Assembly: GCA_038230775.1 (NCBI GenBank)
Contig: JBBRMQ010000120.1
Coordinates: 1-12,493 of the forward strand
Direction: 5' to 3'
DNA from: JBBRMQ01 sp038230775
GTDB taxonomy: Bacteria; Acidobacteriota; Thermoanaerobaculia; Gp7-AA8
DNA length: 12,493 bases
The first letter of the stretch is position 1, and each line of letters starts with the position of its first letter. Below are positions 6,660-12,493 of this stretch, in pieces. Under the pieces are notes generated by a model. It was not told where the DNA came from, did not search any database, and saw nothing but the letters and a program-made list of their open reading frames with translations. The position numbers were made by a program, and so were the translations under genes.

Positions 6660-9428
6660 ATGAGCGATACGGAAAAGCAACGCCTCGCGGGCGACCCGCA
6701 CGCGGCTGCGCGCTGGCGGAGGTGGGGACCGTACCTTGCCGACCGCTCCTGGGGCACCGTCCGCGAGGACTACGGCGCCAAGGGCGACCCCTGGTCGTTC
6801 CTGCCGCATGAGCTCTCGCGTTCGAAAGCGTACCGATGGGGCGAGGACGGGATCGCCGGGTTCTGCGACCGCTATCAGATCCTCTGCTGGTCGATGGCCT
6901 TCTGGAACGCGCGCGACCCGTTCCTGAAAGAGCGGTTCTTCGGGGTGATCCCAACCGAGGGGAATCACGGCGAGGATGTGAAGGAGTGCTACTTCTACCT
7001 CGACGCTCTTCCCAGCCATGCGTATCAGCGCATGCTCTACAAGTATCCGCAGCGGGAGTTTCCGTACGCGCCGCTCGTGGCGGAGAATCAGCGGCGCGGT
7101 CCGCACGATCCTGAATTCGAGTTGATCGACACCGGCATCTTCGACGACGGCCGCTACTTCGACATCGTCATCGAGATGGCGAAGGAAGATGAGGACTCGC
7201 TCCTGTTTCGCGTCAGCGCACACAATCGCGGACCGGAGAGCGCCACGCTGCATCTCATCCCGCAGCTATGGTTCCGCAACACGTGGTCGTGGAGCGGTGA
7301 TGGCACGGCGCAGCCGGTGATCCGCGCGACCGACCGCGGCATGACCGCTGATGACACCGCCGGAGCGCCTCTCGCGGGACTGCTGCACGACACGCGGATG
7401 GGAGAGTACCGGTTCGAAGGGCCGGGCGAGATGCTGTTTACGGACAATGAGACGAACGCGCCGCGTGTGTTCGGTCCGGGCGCCCAGTCGCGCAGCCGGT
7501 TCACGAAAGACGCGTTCCATCGCTACATCGTCGAGGGCGACCAGTCCGCCGTGAATCCCGACCGCACCGGCACCAAAGCATGTCTGTGGCAGCGCGTGGA
7601 AATCGAGGCGGGCGGCTGCCATGTCATGCAGATGCGGTTATCCGCGACGGCCGGCGATCTGCAACCGGCGATCGATCACATCTTCCTCACCCGCCGCAAG
7701 GAAGCCGACGACTTCTACAACGCGATCCATCCGCGGAAGTCGACAGCGGACGAGCGCCGCGTGCAGCGCCAGGCGTTCGCCGGTCTGCTGTGGAGCAAGC
7801 AGAGCTATCTGTACGACGTCGACATGTGGCTCGACGGCGACAACCCGGCCTGGCCTCCCCCGCCCGAGCGGCAGTTAGGCCGGAACCGCCGCTGGCGTCA
7901 TCTCAACTCGATGCGCATCCTGTCGATGCCGGACAAGTGGGAGTACCCGTGGTTTGCGGCGTGGGACCTCGCGTTCCACGCGGTGGTGCTCACGCTCATC
8001 GACCCGGACTTCGCGAAAGAGCAGTTGTGGCTGATGCTCTTCGAGCAGTTCCAGCATCCGAACGGACAGATCCCGGCGTACGAGTGGGAGTTCTCCGATC
8101 TCAATCCGCCGGTGCACGCGTGGGCCGTGTGGCGCGTGTACAACATGGATCGCATCCGCGGCGGAAAACCTGATCGCGACTTCCTGGAGAAATGCTTTCA
8201 CAAGCTGATGCTGAATTTCACCTGGTGGGTGAACAAGGTCGACAAGGAAGGGAACAACGTCTTCGAAGGCGGCTTCCTCGGACTGGACAACATCGCGGTT
8301 TTCGATCGCAGCGAGACGCTCCCCGGGGGCGCCACGCTCGAGCAGAGCGATGCCACCGGCTGGATGGGAATGTTCTGTCTGGTGATGATGCGCATCTCGC
8401 TGGAACTGGCGAAGGAGAACGACGTCTACGAAGGGCTGGCGACGAAATTCTTCGAGCACTACGTCTACATCGGCGCCGCGATGAAGATGATGCGCGGCGG
8501 CCGGACGCTGTGGGACGAAGAGGACGGCTTCTTCTACGACCTGCTGCGATTCCCCGACGAGTCGGTGGTTCCGTTCAGAGTGCGGTCCCTGGTGGGACTG
8601 ATCCCGCTGTACGCCACCGAGCGGCTGGAAGAGAAGTGGATCGAGCCGTTCGACATCTTCCGCGAGAACCTGCAATGGTTCCTCAAGCATCGCCGCGAGA
8701 TCGTGGACCGCTGCGTCACGACCGTGCATGCCGAGGGCGGCGCAACTCACGTGCTGGCAGTGGTCGATCAGGATCAGTTGAAGGCCCTGCTCGCGCGCGT
8801 CGTCGATCCGGACGAGTTTCTCTCGCCCTACGGCATGCGCAGCCTGAGCAAGACGCATCAGGAGCACCCCTTCACTTTCGGCGACGCGTCGGTCCGCTAC
8901 GAGCCCGCCGAGGCCGAGGTGAAGTTGAAAGGGGGAAACAGCAACTGGCGCGGGCCGGTGTGGTTCCCGACGTCATTCCTGATGATCGAGACGCTGCGCA
9001 AGCTGGAGAAGGCATTCGGAGGCAACGTCCGTGTCGCGCTGGGCGATGAGGACACCATGACGCGCCGCGTGAAGAAGACGAAGGACATGACCGACGCGCG
9101 CGCCAGCGAGGGCATCGGCGGCGGCGCGGCGACCGCAACCACCCACAGCGGCGATACGCCCGTCAACATGTTGACGTTGACCGGCATCGCCTCCCGGCTC
9201 GCCGACCGGATGATCCATCTCTTTCTGCCGGACGCCGACGGCTACCGTCCGATCTACGGCCCGCGCGGCTCGAAGAAAGCGGAGCTCTTCGCGCACGACC
9301 CGCACTGGCGCGACCTCATCCTGTTCTACGAGTACTTCAACGGAGATACCGGCGAGGGACTGGGCGCATCGCATCAGACTGGATGGACGGCGCTGGTGGC
9401 GTCGCTCATCGACGAGTGGCGCGGGTAG
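6660..9428 (+). CDS. GH63-type glucosidase (large cytosolic glycoside hydrolase)
   Basis: The 922-residue protein fits the large glucosidase family related to GH63 (processing alpha-glucosidase/YgjK clan, (alpha/alpha)6 barrel). The N-terminal blocks WGPYLADRSWGTVREDY and KAYRWGEDGIAGFCDR are characteristic, so the start is complete. The barrel begins near residue 365. WFAAWDLAFHAVVLTLIDPD carries D436, the likely general acid. HPNGQIPAYEWEFSD follows, then SNWRGPVWFPTSF (761-773), and near the end YEYFNGDTGEGLGASHQTGW with E891 as candidate base. There is no signal peptide, so it acts in the cytosol, probably on alpha-glucosides or glucose-containing oligosaccharides; the exact substrate is unknown. 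The ATG lacks a Shine-Dalgarno and lies 16 bases behind a long hairpin. It has no operon partner, although glgX lies 2.5 kb downstream on the same strand. Acid and base assignments are by motif position only. Confidence 0.88.
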   Translation: MSDTEKQRLAGDPHAAARWRRWGPYLADRSWGTVREDYGAKGDPWSFLPHELSRSKAYRWGEDGIAGFCDRYQILCWSMAFWNARDPFLKERFFGVIPTEGNHGEDVKECYFYLDALPSHAYQRMLYKYPQREFPYAPLVAENQRRGPHDPEFELIDTGIFDDGRYFDIVIEMAKEDEDSLLFRVSAHNRGPESATLHLIPQLWFRNTWSWSGDGTAQPVIRATDRGMTADDTAGAPLAGLLHDTRMGEYRFEGPGEMLFTDNETNAPRVFGPGAQSRSRFTKDAFHRYIVEGDQSAVNPDRTGTKACLWQRVEIEAGGCHVMQMRLSATAGDLQPAIDHIFLTRRKEADDFYNAIHPRKSTADERRVQRQAFAGLLWSKQSYLYDVDMWLDGDNPAWPPPPERQLGRNRRWRHLNSMRILSMPDKWEYPWFAAWDLAFHAVVLTLIDPDFAKEQLWLMLFEQFQHPNGQIPAYEWEFSDLNPPVHAWAVWRVYNMDRIRGGKPDRDFLEKCFHKLMLNFTWWVNKVDKEGNNVFEGGFLGLDNIAVFDRSETLPGGATLEQSDATGWMGMFCLVMMRISLELAKENDVYEGLATKFFEHYVYIGAAMKMMRGGRTLWDEEDGFFYDLLRFPDESVVPFRVRSLVGLIPLYATERLEEKWIEPFDIFRENLQWFLKHRREIVDRCVTTVHAEGGATHVLAVVDQDQLKALLARVVDPDEFLSPYGMRSLSKTHQEHPFTFGDASVRYEPAEAEVKLKGGNSNWRGPVWFPTSFLMIETLRKLEKAFGGNVRVALGDEDTMTRRVKKTKDMTDARASEGIGGGAATATTHSGDTPVNMLTLTGIASRLADRMIHLFLPDADGYRPIYGPRGSKKAELFAHDPHWRDLILFYEYFNGDTGEGLGASHQTGWTALVASLIDEWRG

Positions 9429-9481
9429 TTACCCTTGGCTGATGTGTACCGTTCAGATTGTCGCTGACAATTAGGACGTTG

Positions 9482-9510
9482 TGTCATGCCGAGCGTCGCG
9501 AGGCATGACA
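9482..9510. repeat. Short hairpin between convergent genes
   Basis: A perfect 9-bp stem (9482-9490 with 9502-9510) closes an 11-base loop, gagcgtcgcga. It lies between the glucosidase stop (9428) and the hemerythrin gene stop (9516). The loop resembles the gagcgaagcgaag core of the repeat at 5545-5610, so the two may be one family. No T-tract is seen on either strand; a terminator role is only inferred from position. A smaller 6-bp hairpin (attgtc-gct-gacaat) lies at 9457-9471. Confidence 0.6.
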
Positions 9511-9515
9511 AACCC

Positions 9516-9980
9516 TTACTTCTCTTTCGACATCGACTTTTTCTTCGCCGCCATGCGGGCGCCGAGATCCAGGAGCTCCGCCTTGTCGAGGACCTTCTTC
9601 GCCTCGGGGAACATGTCCTTCTCTTCTTCCTTGGCGTGATGCGTGACGAGCTCTTTGAGCACCTTCGCCTTCGCGCCGAACGGCTCGCCGGAAGGATCGC
9701 TGGCCTTGATGTCCGGAAGGACCATCTTCACCACGTGATGCTCTTCGAGCGCCTCGAAGTACATCTCGCGATCCTCTTTCTTCTTCACCGCGTCGCGGAA
9801 CGCGGGATAGAAGATCGTCTCCTCGATGTTGGTGTGAATCACCAGCTCCCTCTCGATCTGCGCCAGAAGCTTCTTGCGCGTGCCGGCGCCGCGCTCCGTG
9901 GTTTTTTCCAACTGCTCGAGCAGACCCTTGACCTTCTTGTGATCCGCTTTCAGTAGTGCGATCGCGTCTTGTTGTGGCAT
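9516..9980 (-). CDS. Hemerythrin HHE domain-containing protein
   Basis: This 154-residue, soluble, mostly helical protein has the HHE cation-binding pattern: H14 in KADHKKVK, H49 and E53 in IHTNIEETIFYP, H81/H82 in EEHHVVKMVL, and H115 with E119 in HHAKEEEKDMFP. These could bind a non-haem di-iron site. Family members bind oxygen or help in oxidative, nitrosative or iron stress. The tail (residues 140-154) is rich in Lys and Met/Ser (ARMAAKKKSMSKEK) and probably disordered. ATG at 9980 is chosen because AGGGGGAA sits 3 bases upstream; an in-frame TTG at 10001 would swallow that site. It lies 48 bases after rsmE on the same strand and may be co-transcribed with it. Stress function is inference. 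Confidence 0.88.
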   Translation of the reverse strand: MPQQDAIALLKADHKKVKGLLEQLEKTTERGAGTRKKLLAQIERELVIHTNIEETIFYPAFRDAVKKKEDREMYFEALEEHHVVKMVLPDIKASDPSGEPFGAKAKVLKELVTHHAKEEEKDMFPEAKKVLDKAELLDLGARMAAKKKSMSKEK

Positions 9981-9983
9981 CTG

Positions 9984-9991
9984 TTCCCCCT
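9984..9991 (-). promoter_or_regulatory. Strong ribosome binding site deciding the hemerythrin start
   Basis: On the minus strand AGGGGGAA is followed by cag and the ATG at 9980. It is the best Shine-Dalgarno in the window and favours 9980 over the upstream TTG at 10001. Confidence 0.7.
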
Positions 9992-10028
9992 GCCACGCCA
10001 AAGGATCACGATGTGTGCCATCATTTGT

Positions 10029-10697
10029 TCAGTCGAGCCGCGCGATGATCGCGGTGACCGCGGTCTCGACGCGAAGGATTCGCGACCCGATCGAGACCGC
10101 TTCGAAGCCCACGCGCCGCAGCGACGCGATCTCCTCGTCGATAAACCCGCCCTCGGGACCGATCGCCAGCGTGATTGGTCCCGCAACATGACGCGGACAC
10201 TCTGCCTCGGCAGCGGGATGCGCGACGAGTGCGCGCGTGTTCGCAGCGATCGCGGGCAGCTCCCGCTCGACGAACGGGCGGAACAGGCGCCGCGTCTCGA
10301 TCTGCGGCATCACCGTGTCGCGCGCCTGCTCCAGTCCCGCGACTGCCTGCTCGCGCAGGCGATCGAGCTTCGGCGACTTCCAGTAACTCTTCTCGACGCG
10401 CCAGGAGTTGATGAGGTAGATGCGCTTGATTCCCATCGAGGTCGCGGAAGCGATCACGCGGTTCAGAACTTTCGGGCGCGGCAGCGCCAGGATCAGCGTG
10501 AGCGGCAGGGCAGGCGGCGGATCGCGATCGAGCGACACTTCGAGCTCGACGAAGCCTCCGTCGCGCGCGACCACGCGTCCGACCCCGATGCGGCCATCGA
10601 TCATGCCGACGGTGATCTCTTCTCCAGCAATCTCGCGGCGGACCCGCACGCGAGAGTCTGTAAGGAAGTCCGCGGGCTCCAGGAGCAACAAATTCAT
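10029..10697 (-). CDS. rsmE: 16S rRNA (uracil-1498-N3)-methyltransferase RsmE
   Basis: The 222-residue product matches RsmE, a SPOUT-class (knotted) SAM-dependent methyltransferase that methylates N3 of U1498 in 16S rRNA. The N-terminal PUA-like part is residues 1-65. The SPOUT part has ALPRPKVLNRVIASATSMGI (71-90), the EQARDTVMP block (123-131, usually EQSGRxxxP), LAIGPEGGFIDEE (177-189) and IGSRILRVETA (203-213), which form the SAM-binding knot. Length is slightly under the usual 240. The start ATG at 10697 is chosen by homology with short RsmE N termini; the open frame runs on upstream without stops but shows no family sequence there. It is divergent from the STAS gene with only a 21-base gap, and followed by the hemerythrin gene. 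No clear Shine-Dalgarno precedes it. Confidence 0.9.
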   Translation of the reverse strand: MNLLLLEPADFLTDSRVRVRREIAGEEITVGMIDGRIGVGRVVARDGGFVELEVSLDRDPPPALPLTLILALPRPKVLNRVIASATSMGIKRIYLINSWRVEKSYWKSPKLDRLREQAVAGLEQARDTVMPQIETRRLFRPFVERELPAIAANTRALVAHPAAEAECPRHVAGPITLAIGPEGGFIDEEIASLRRVGFEAVSIGSRILRVETAVTAIIARLD

Positions 10698-10703
10698 CCG
10701 TTG

Positions 10704-10709
10704 TATGAT
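10704..10709 (+). promoter_or_regulatory. Candidate -10 element (TATGAT) for the STAS gene
   Basis: TATGAT differs from the sigma70 consensus at one base and lies in the 21-base gap between the divergent rsmE and STAS genes. Initiation about 7 bases downstream would fall 3-4 bases before the ATG at 10719, giving an almost leaderless mRNA, in keeping with the lack of any Shine-Dalgarno there. No good -35 is seen, so this is weak. Confidence 0.3.
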
Positions 10710-10718
10710 CCTGCCGCA

Positions 10719-11066
10719 ATGAACATCGAAACAAGAAAGAAAGGCGACGTCGTCATCGTCGACTTTCAAGGCCGCCTCGCCGTGGGCGTCGGCGACGAAG
10801 TCCTGCCACGCCTCATCGAACAGCTCCTCGGCGAGGGTACCCGCAAGATTCTGCTGAACCTCTCCGAGATGGACTACATCGACAGCAACGGTCTCGGCGA
10901 GCTCGTGCAGAGCCTGAAGACGTCGAAGCGGCACGGCGCTTCGCTGCGCCTGCTCAAACCGCACGATCGCGTGAAGAAGACGCTCCGGCTTACGAATCTG
11001 CTGCCGATGTTCAGCGTCTACGAGAGCGAGGCCGAGGCGTTGAAGGGGTTTGAAGCGGAGGCATAG
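10719..11066 (+). CDS. STAS domain protein (anti-sigma factor antagonist type)
   Basis: This 115-residue protein is a single STAS domain. The signature loop reads MDYIDSNGLGEL (51-62) with Ser56 at the place phosphorylated in SpoIIAA/RsbV proteins; it is preceded by the beta strand KILLNLS and followed by the helix ending in LRLLK. Such proteins bind and release anti-sigma kinases in partner-switching control. No kinase, phosphatase or sigma factor gene lies nearby, so its partner is elsewhere in the genome. It begins 21 bases from the divergent rsmE start, with no Shine-Dalgarno, and the L,D-transpeptidase-like gene follows 21 bases after its stop, so the two may share a transcript. DSNGLG instead of DSSGLG is a mild and common variation. 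Recognition as STAS is firm; the anti-anti-sigma role is inference. Confidence 0.88.
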   Translation: MNIETRKKGDVVIVDFQGRLAVGVGDEVLPRLIEQLLGEGTRKILLNLSEMDYIDSNGLGELVQSLKTSKRHGASLRLLKPHDRVKKTLRLTNLLPMFSVYESEAEALKGFEAEA

Positions 11067-11087
11067 GCGCCGCAACAGAAGGCGAGC

Positions 11088-11468
11088 ATGAATGCTTTGC
11101 TTGCCGTTCTTCTCCTCTTCCAAACGCAAACCGCGACCGGTCCGCTGTCGATGGCGGCGTCGACCGAAAAGAAAATTCTCGTCGTGCGCATCGGCGGCAC
11201 CGACGTGAAAACGTACGACGTCGCTGTCGGATCGAAAGCACACGCCACGCCGACGGGCCAGTTCACGGTCAAGCATCTGGTGTGGAACCCGGCCGCGTCG
11301 CATGGCTGCATCCGGATGGCCGAGGCGGATGCGGTGGAGCTGGCGCGGTATCTGATGGAGCAGACCGGCGCACATCACACCGATGACTGGTACTCGAACG
11401 TGGTGGCAAGCACCAAGCCCACGGACGTGCGGCTGCCGGTGGGGATTCCGATGGTGATCGGGAAGTAA
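11088..11468 (+). CDS. Shortened L,D-transpeptidase (YkuD-like) with apparent internal deletion
   Basis: The 126-residue product has YkuD-domain pieces: a strand KILVVRIGGTDVKTYDVAVG (29-48), TPTGQF (54-59), and SHGCIRM (71-77) with the nucleophile Cys74, then the helix ADAVELARYLM. In the family, several tens of residues carrying the HGT motif with the catalytic His separate the WNP strand from AASHGCIRM. Here VWNP (65-68) runs directly into AASHGCIRM, so that segment is absent, in frame. Active members cross-link peptidoglycan between L- and D-centres in the periplasm. This copy may be inactive or repurposed. A short hydrophobic N terminus (MNALLAVLLLFQTQTA) could be a signal peptide. AAGG lies upstream of the ATG. 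It follows the STAS gene by 21 bases and is followed at once by a palindromic repeat. Confidence 0.75.
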   Translation: MNALLAVLLLFQTQTATGPLSMAASTEKKILVVRIGGTDVKTYDVAVGSKAHATPTGQFTVKHLVWNPAASHGCIRMAEADAVELARYLMEQTGAHHTDDWYSNVVASTKPTDVRLPVGIPMVIGK

Positions 11469-11469
11469 C

Positions 11470-11521
11470 GTGTGGGGCCAGTCCTCTGACTGGCCGGCCA
11501 GCCGGAGGGCTGGCCCCACAC
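11470..11521. repeat. Cruciform-type palindromic repeat downstream of the L,D-transpeptidase
   Basis: A perfect 12-bp outer stem, gtgtggggccag with ctggccccacac (11470-11481 and 11510-11521), can enclose two 6-bp hairpins with four-base loops: ccagtc-ctct-gactgg (11478-11493) and ccagcc-ggag-ggctgg (11498-11513). The outer stem and the inner hairpins overlap, so the two foldings compete. It has the same plan as the repeat at 2359-2438 and begins two bases after the stop codon. Confidence 0.85.
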
Positions 11522-11705
11522 TCGCCGCCACCCGTCGCGTCTCCGACGCCACCGTCATGCGGCAATAGAGCGCCCAGTAGACGCTGATCGATCGTTCGGC
11601 GATCCACAGCGGCGCGTAAAAGCAGGCGCGCCACGGAAAGAAGCGCGAGGCGCCGATGCGGCCGCGAAGCGCAAGCGTCAACGAACCGAACGCGATTGGC
11701 GGAGA
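11520..11705 (-). pseudogene. Possible C-terminal remnant of a glycosyltransferase
   Basis: About 62 codons read leftward contain FGSLTLALRGRIGASRFFPW followed by ACFYAPLWIAERSISVYWAL. The APLWIAERSISVYWAL stretch resembles the tail of some family 2 glycosyltransferases, where an APxWxxER(A/S)xSVYxAL segment follows the last membrane helix. No glycosyltransferase sequence can be seen upstream (beyond 11705) in any minus frame, there is no plausible start, and the frame runs into the repeat at 11470-11521. This looks like a decayed or rearranged end of a lost gene. Recognition is from memory of family tails, so it is tentative. Confidence 0.35.
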
Positions 11706-11856
11706 GATATTCTGCGAGCTCCTGCAGGTGCTCGAACGGAGTGTGCCGTATTCGAGAGTGACCAGATAGAGGTGCAGCGGCGATCGCGGGCGGCGCTCTT
11801 CATGGTCGGCACCGGGCGGAGCGAGGCGTGTGCCATCAGAATGGAGCCGGGGATTG

Positions 11857-11877
11857 GCATCACGATTGCCGTGATGC
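11857..11877. repeat. Small perfect hairpin upstream of glgX
   Basis: gcatcacg-attgc-cgtgatgc forms an 8-bp stem with a 5-base loop, ending 25 bases before the glgX GTG. It could be an operator-like palindrome or an mRNA hairpin; it has no T-tract. Confidence 0.4.
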
Positions 11878-11890
11878 GTCGAATTCGTCG

Positions 11891-11896
11891 AGGGAG
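11891..11896 (+). promoter_or_regulatory. Ribosome binding site of glgX
   Basis: AGGGAG sits 6 bases before the GTG at 11903 and is the main reason for choosing that start. Confidence 0.65.
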
Positions 11897-11902
11897 AATC
11901 AA

Positions 11903-12493
11903 GTGAGAGTCTGGCCCGGAAGTCCATACCCGCTCGGCGCGACGTACGACGGCGCCGGAACGAACTTCTCGCTGTTCTCGGAAGTGGCGACGCGGGTAGA
12001 GCTGTGCCTCTTCGACGAGGGCGGGCAACAGACGTGCGTCGACGTACCGGAGACGACGGGCTTCATCTGGCACGCGTATCTGCCGTTCATCGGGCCCGGG
12101 CAGCGTTACGGATATCGCGTGCACGGGCCGTGGGATCCGTCGAACGGACATCGCTGCAATCCCGCGAAGCTCCTTCTCGATCCGTACGGCAAAGCTGTGG
12201 ACGGACAGCCGAAGTGGGATGAAGCGCTCTACGGCCATTTCATCAACGAGCCGGACAAGAGGAATGATGCCGACAGCGCGCAGTTCATGCCGAAGTCGGT
12301 CGTCACGATTCCTTACTTCGGCTGGGGCAACGATCGCTATCCGCGCACGCCGTGGCACGAGACCCTGATCTACGAAGTGCACGTGAAAGGATTCACGCAG
12401 CGTCATCCCGACATTCCGGAGCAGTTGCGCGGAACGTACGCCGGCCTCGCCCACCCCGCCGCCCTCAAGCACCTGAAATCCCTCGGGGTCACC
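11903..12493 (+). CDS. glgX: Glycogen debranching enzyme GlgX (partial, N-terminal part)
   Basis: The reading frame starts at GTG 11903 behind AGGGAG and is open to the window end, giving 197 residues of a protein usually near 700. GlgX is an isoamylase-type GH13 enzyme that removes short alpha-1,6 branches from phosphorylase-limit glycogen in the cytosol. The first residues (VWPGSPYPLGATYDGAGTNF) and FIGPGQRYGYRVHGPWDPSNG (62-82) belong to the N-terminal CBM48 beta domain. ETLIYEVHVKGFT (153-165) begins the GH13 catalytic barrel, and AALKHLKSLGVT (186-197) matches the first barrel helix. Catalytic Asp/Glu residues lie beyond the window. Trehalose-synthesis isoamylase (TreX) has the same N-terminal plan, so the choice between GlgX and TreX cannot be made here. 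Confidence 0.88.
   Translation, partial: MRVWPGSPYPLGATYDGAGTNFSLFSEVATRVELCLFDEGGQQTCVDVPETTGFIWHAYLPFIGPGQRYGYRVHGPWDPSNGHRCNPAKLLLDPYGKAVDGQPKWDEALYGHFINEPDKRNDADSAQFMPKSVVTIPYFGWGNDRYPRTPWHETLIYEVHVKGFTQRHPDIPEQLRGTYAGLAHPAALKHLKSLGVT

Larger units (their letters stand above)
11469..11902. other. 434-base region without an intact gene
   Basis: It holds, in order, a cruciform-type repeat (11470-11521), a probable glycosyltransferase remnant read leftward (11520-11705), a stretch with nothing recognisable (about 11706-11856), an 8-bp hairpin (11857-11877) and the glgX ribosome binding site. The open frames crossing it on the minus strand show no family sequence apart from the remnant. Confidence 0.6.

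Noticed and set aside
7875..8867. 330-residue minus-strand open frame
   Set aside because: It is a His/Arg/Val-rich shadow within the glucosidase gene, with no motifs.
8192..9049. 285-residue plus-strand open frame
   Set aside because: It is an Arg-rich shadow in another frame of the glucosidase gene.
10698..11927. Minus-strand open frame extending upstream of rsmE over more than 1.2 kb
   Set aside because: It lies antisense to the STAS and L,D-transpeptidase genes, shows no family sequence apart from the short glycosyltransferase-like stretch, and is explained by GC-rich codon bias; only the RsmE part is real.
11678..12472. 264-residue minus-strand open frame
   Set aside because: It is antisense to glgX, which has a good ribosome binding site and clear family motifs.
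1..12493. CRISPR array, tRNA, rRNA, riboswitch or integrase/attachment site
   Set aside because: No regularly spaced direct repeats, no tRNA-like cloverleaf with a plausible anticodon arm, no rRNA core sequences and no recombinase gene were seen. The repeats present are palindromic and dispersed.

Overview
The window is GC-rich, densely coding bacterial DNA. Its gene mix is a secreted subtilase, an STT3-like GT66 membrane protein, a bacterial lipase-maturation-factor homologue, a large GH63-type glucosidase, hemerythrin, and GlgX. Several intergenic hairpin families are also present. Together these suggest a soil-type environmental lineage, most likely Acidobacteriota or a relative. That placement is inference from general resemblance; there is no rRNA or other marker gene here. 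No phage, transposase, CRISPR, tRNA or rRNA signal was seen.

Layout from left to right. (1) Positions 2-130 hold a composite inverted repeat. (2) A leftward secreted S8 peptidase (138-1388) is divergent from a rightward four-gene cluster (1452-5537): an STT3-like oligosaccharyltransferase-family protein, a lipase maturation factor family protein, ACP phosphodiesterase (AcpH) and a hotdog thioesterase. Overlaps of 8 and 4 bases and a 12-base gap argue for one transcript. (3) A 66-bp inverted repeat separates this cluster from a leftward DHH-family phosphoesterase (5612-6517). (4) A divergent spacer with a 36-bp-arm AT-rich inverted repeat leads to the 922-residue glucosidase (6660-9428). (5) A short hairpin separates that gene from a leftward pair, hemerythrin-domain protein (9516-9980) and RsmE (10029-10697). 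(6) Divergent from RsmE are a STAS-domain protein (10719-11066) and a shortened L,D-transpeptidase (11088-11468). (7) A 434-base region holds a cruciform-type repeat and a probable glycosyltransferase remnant. (8) glgX starts at 11903 and runs off the end.

Functional links: the glucosidase and glgX both act on alpha-glucans or glucosides. The 1452-5537 cluster joins two multi-pass membrane proteins (one GT66-like, one LMF-like) to two small enzymes that act on acyl carrier protein or acyl thioesters. This suggests envelope lipid or glycan work, but the joint role is unknown. The rest look like separate housekeeping or stress genes.

The most unusual items are: an L,D-transpeptidase that keeps SHGC but seems to have lost the segment carrying its catalytic His; a perfect 18-bp-stem cruciform repeat inserted in frame in the STT3-like gene, with a same-architecture copy at 11470-11521; an STT3-like protein with DHH and TVDE motifs but a degenerate WWDYG; and a long hairpin just before an SD-less glucosidase start. 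I see no clearly new defence or mobile system.
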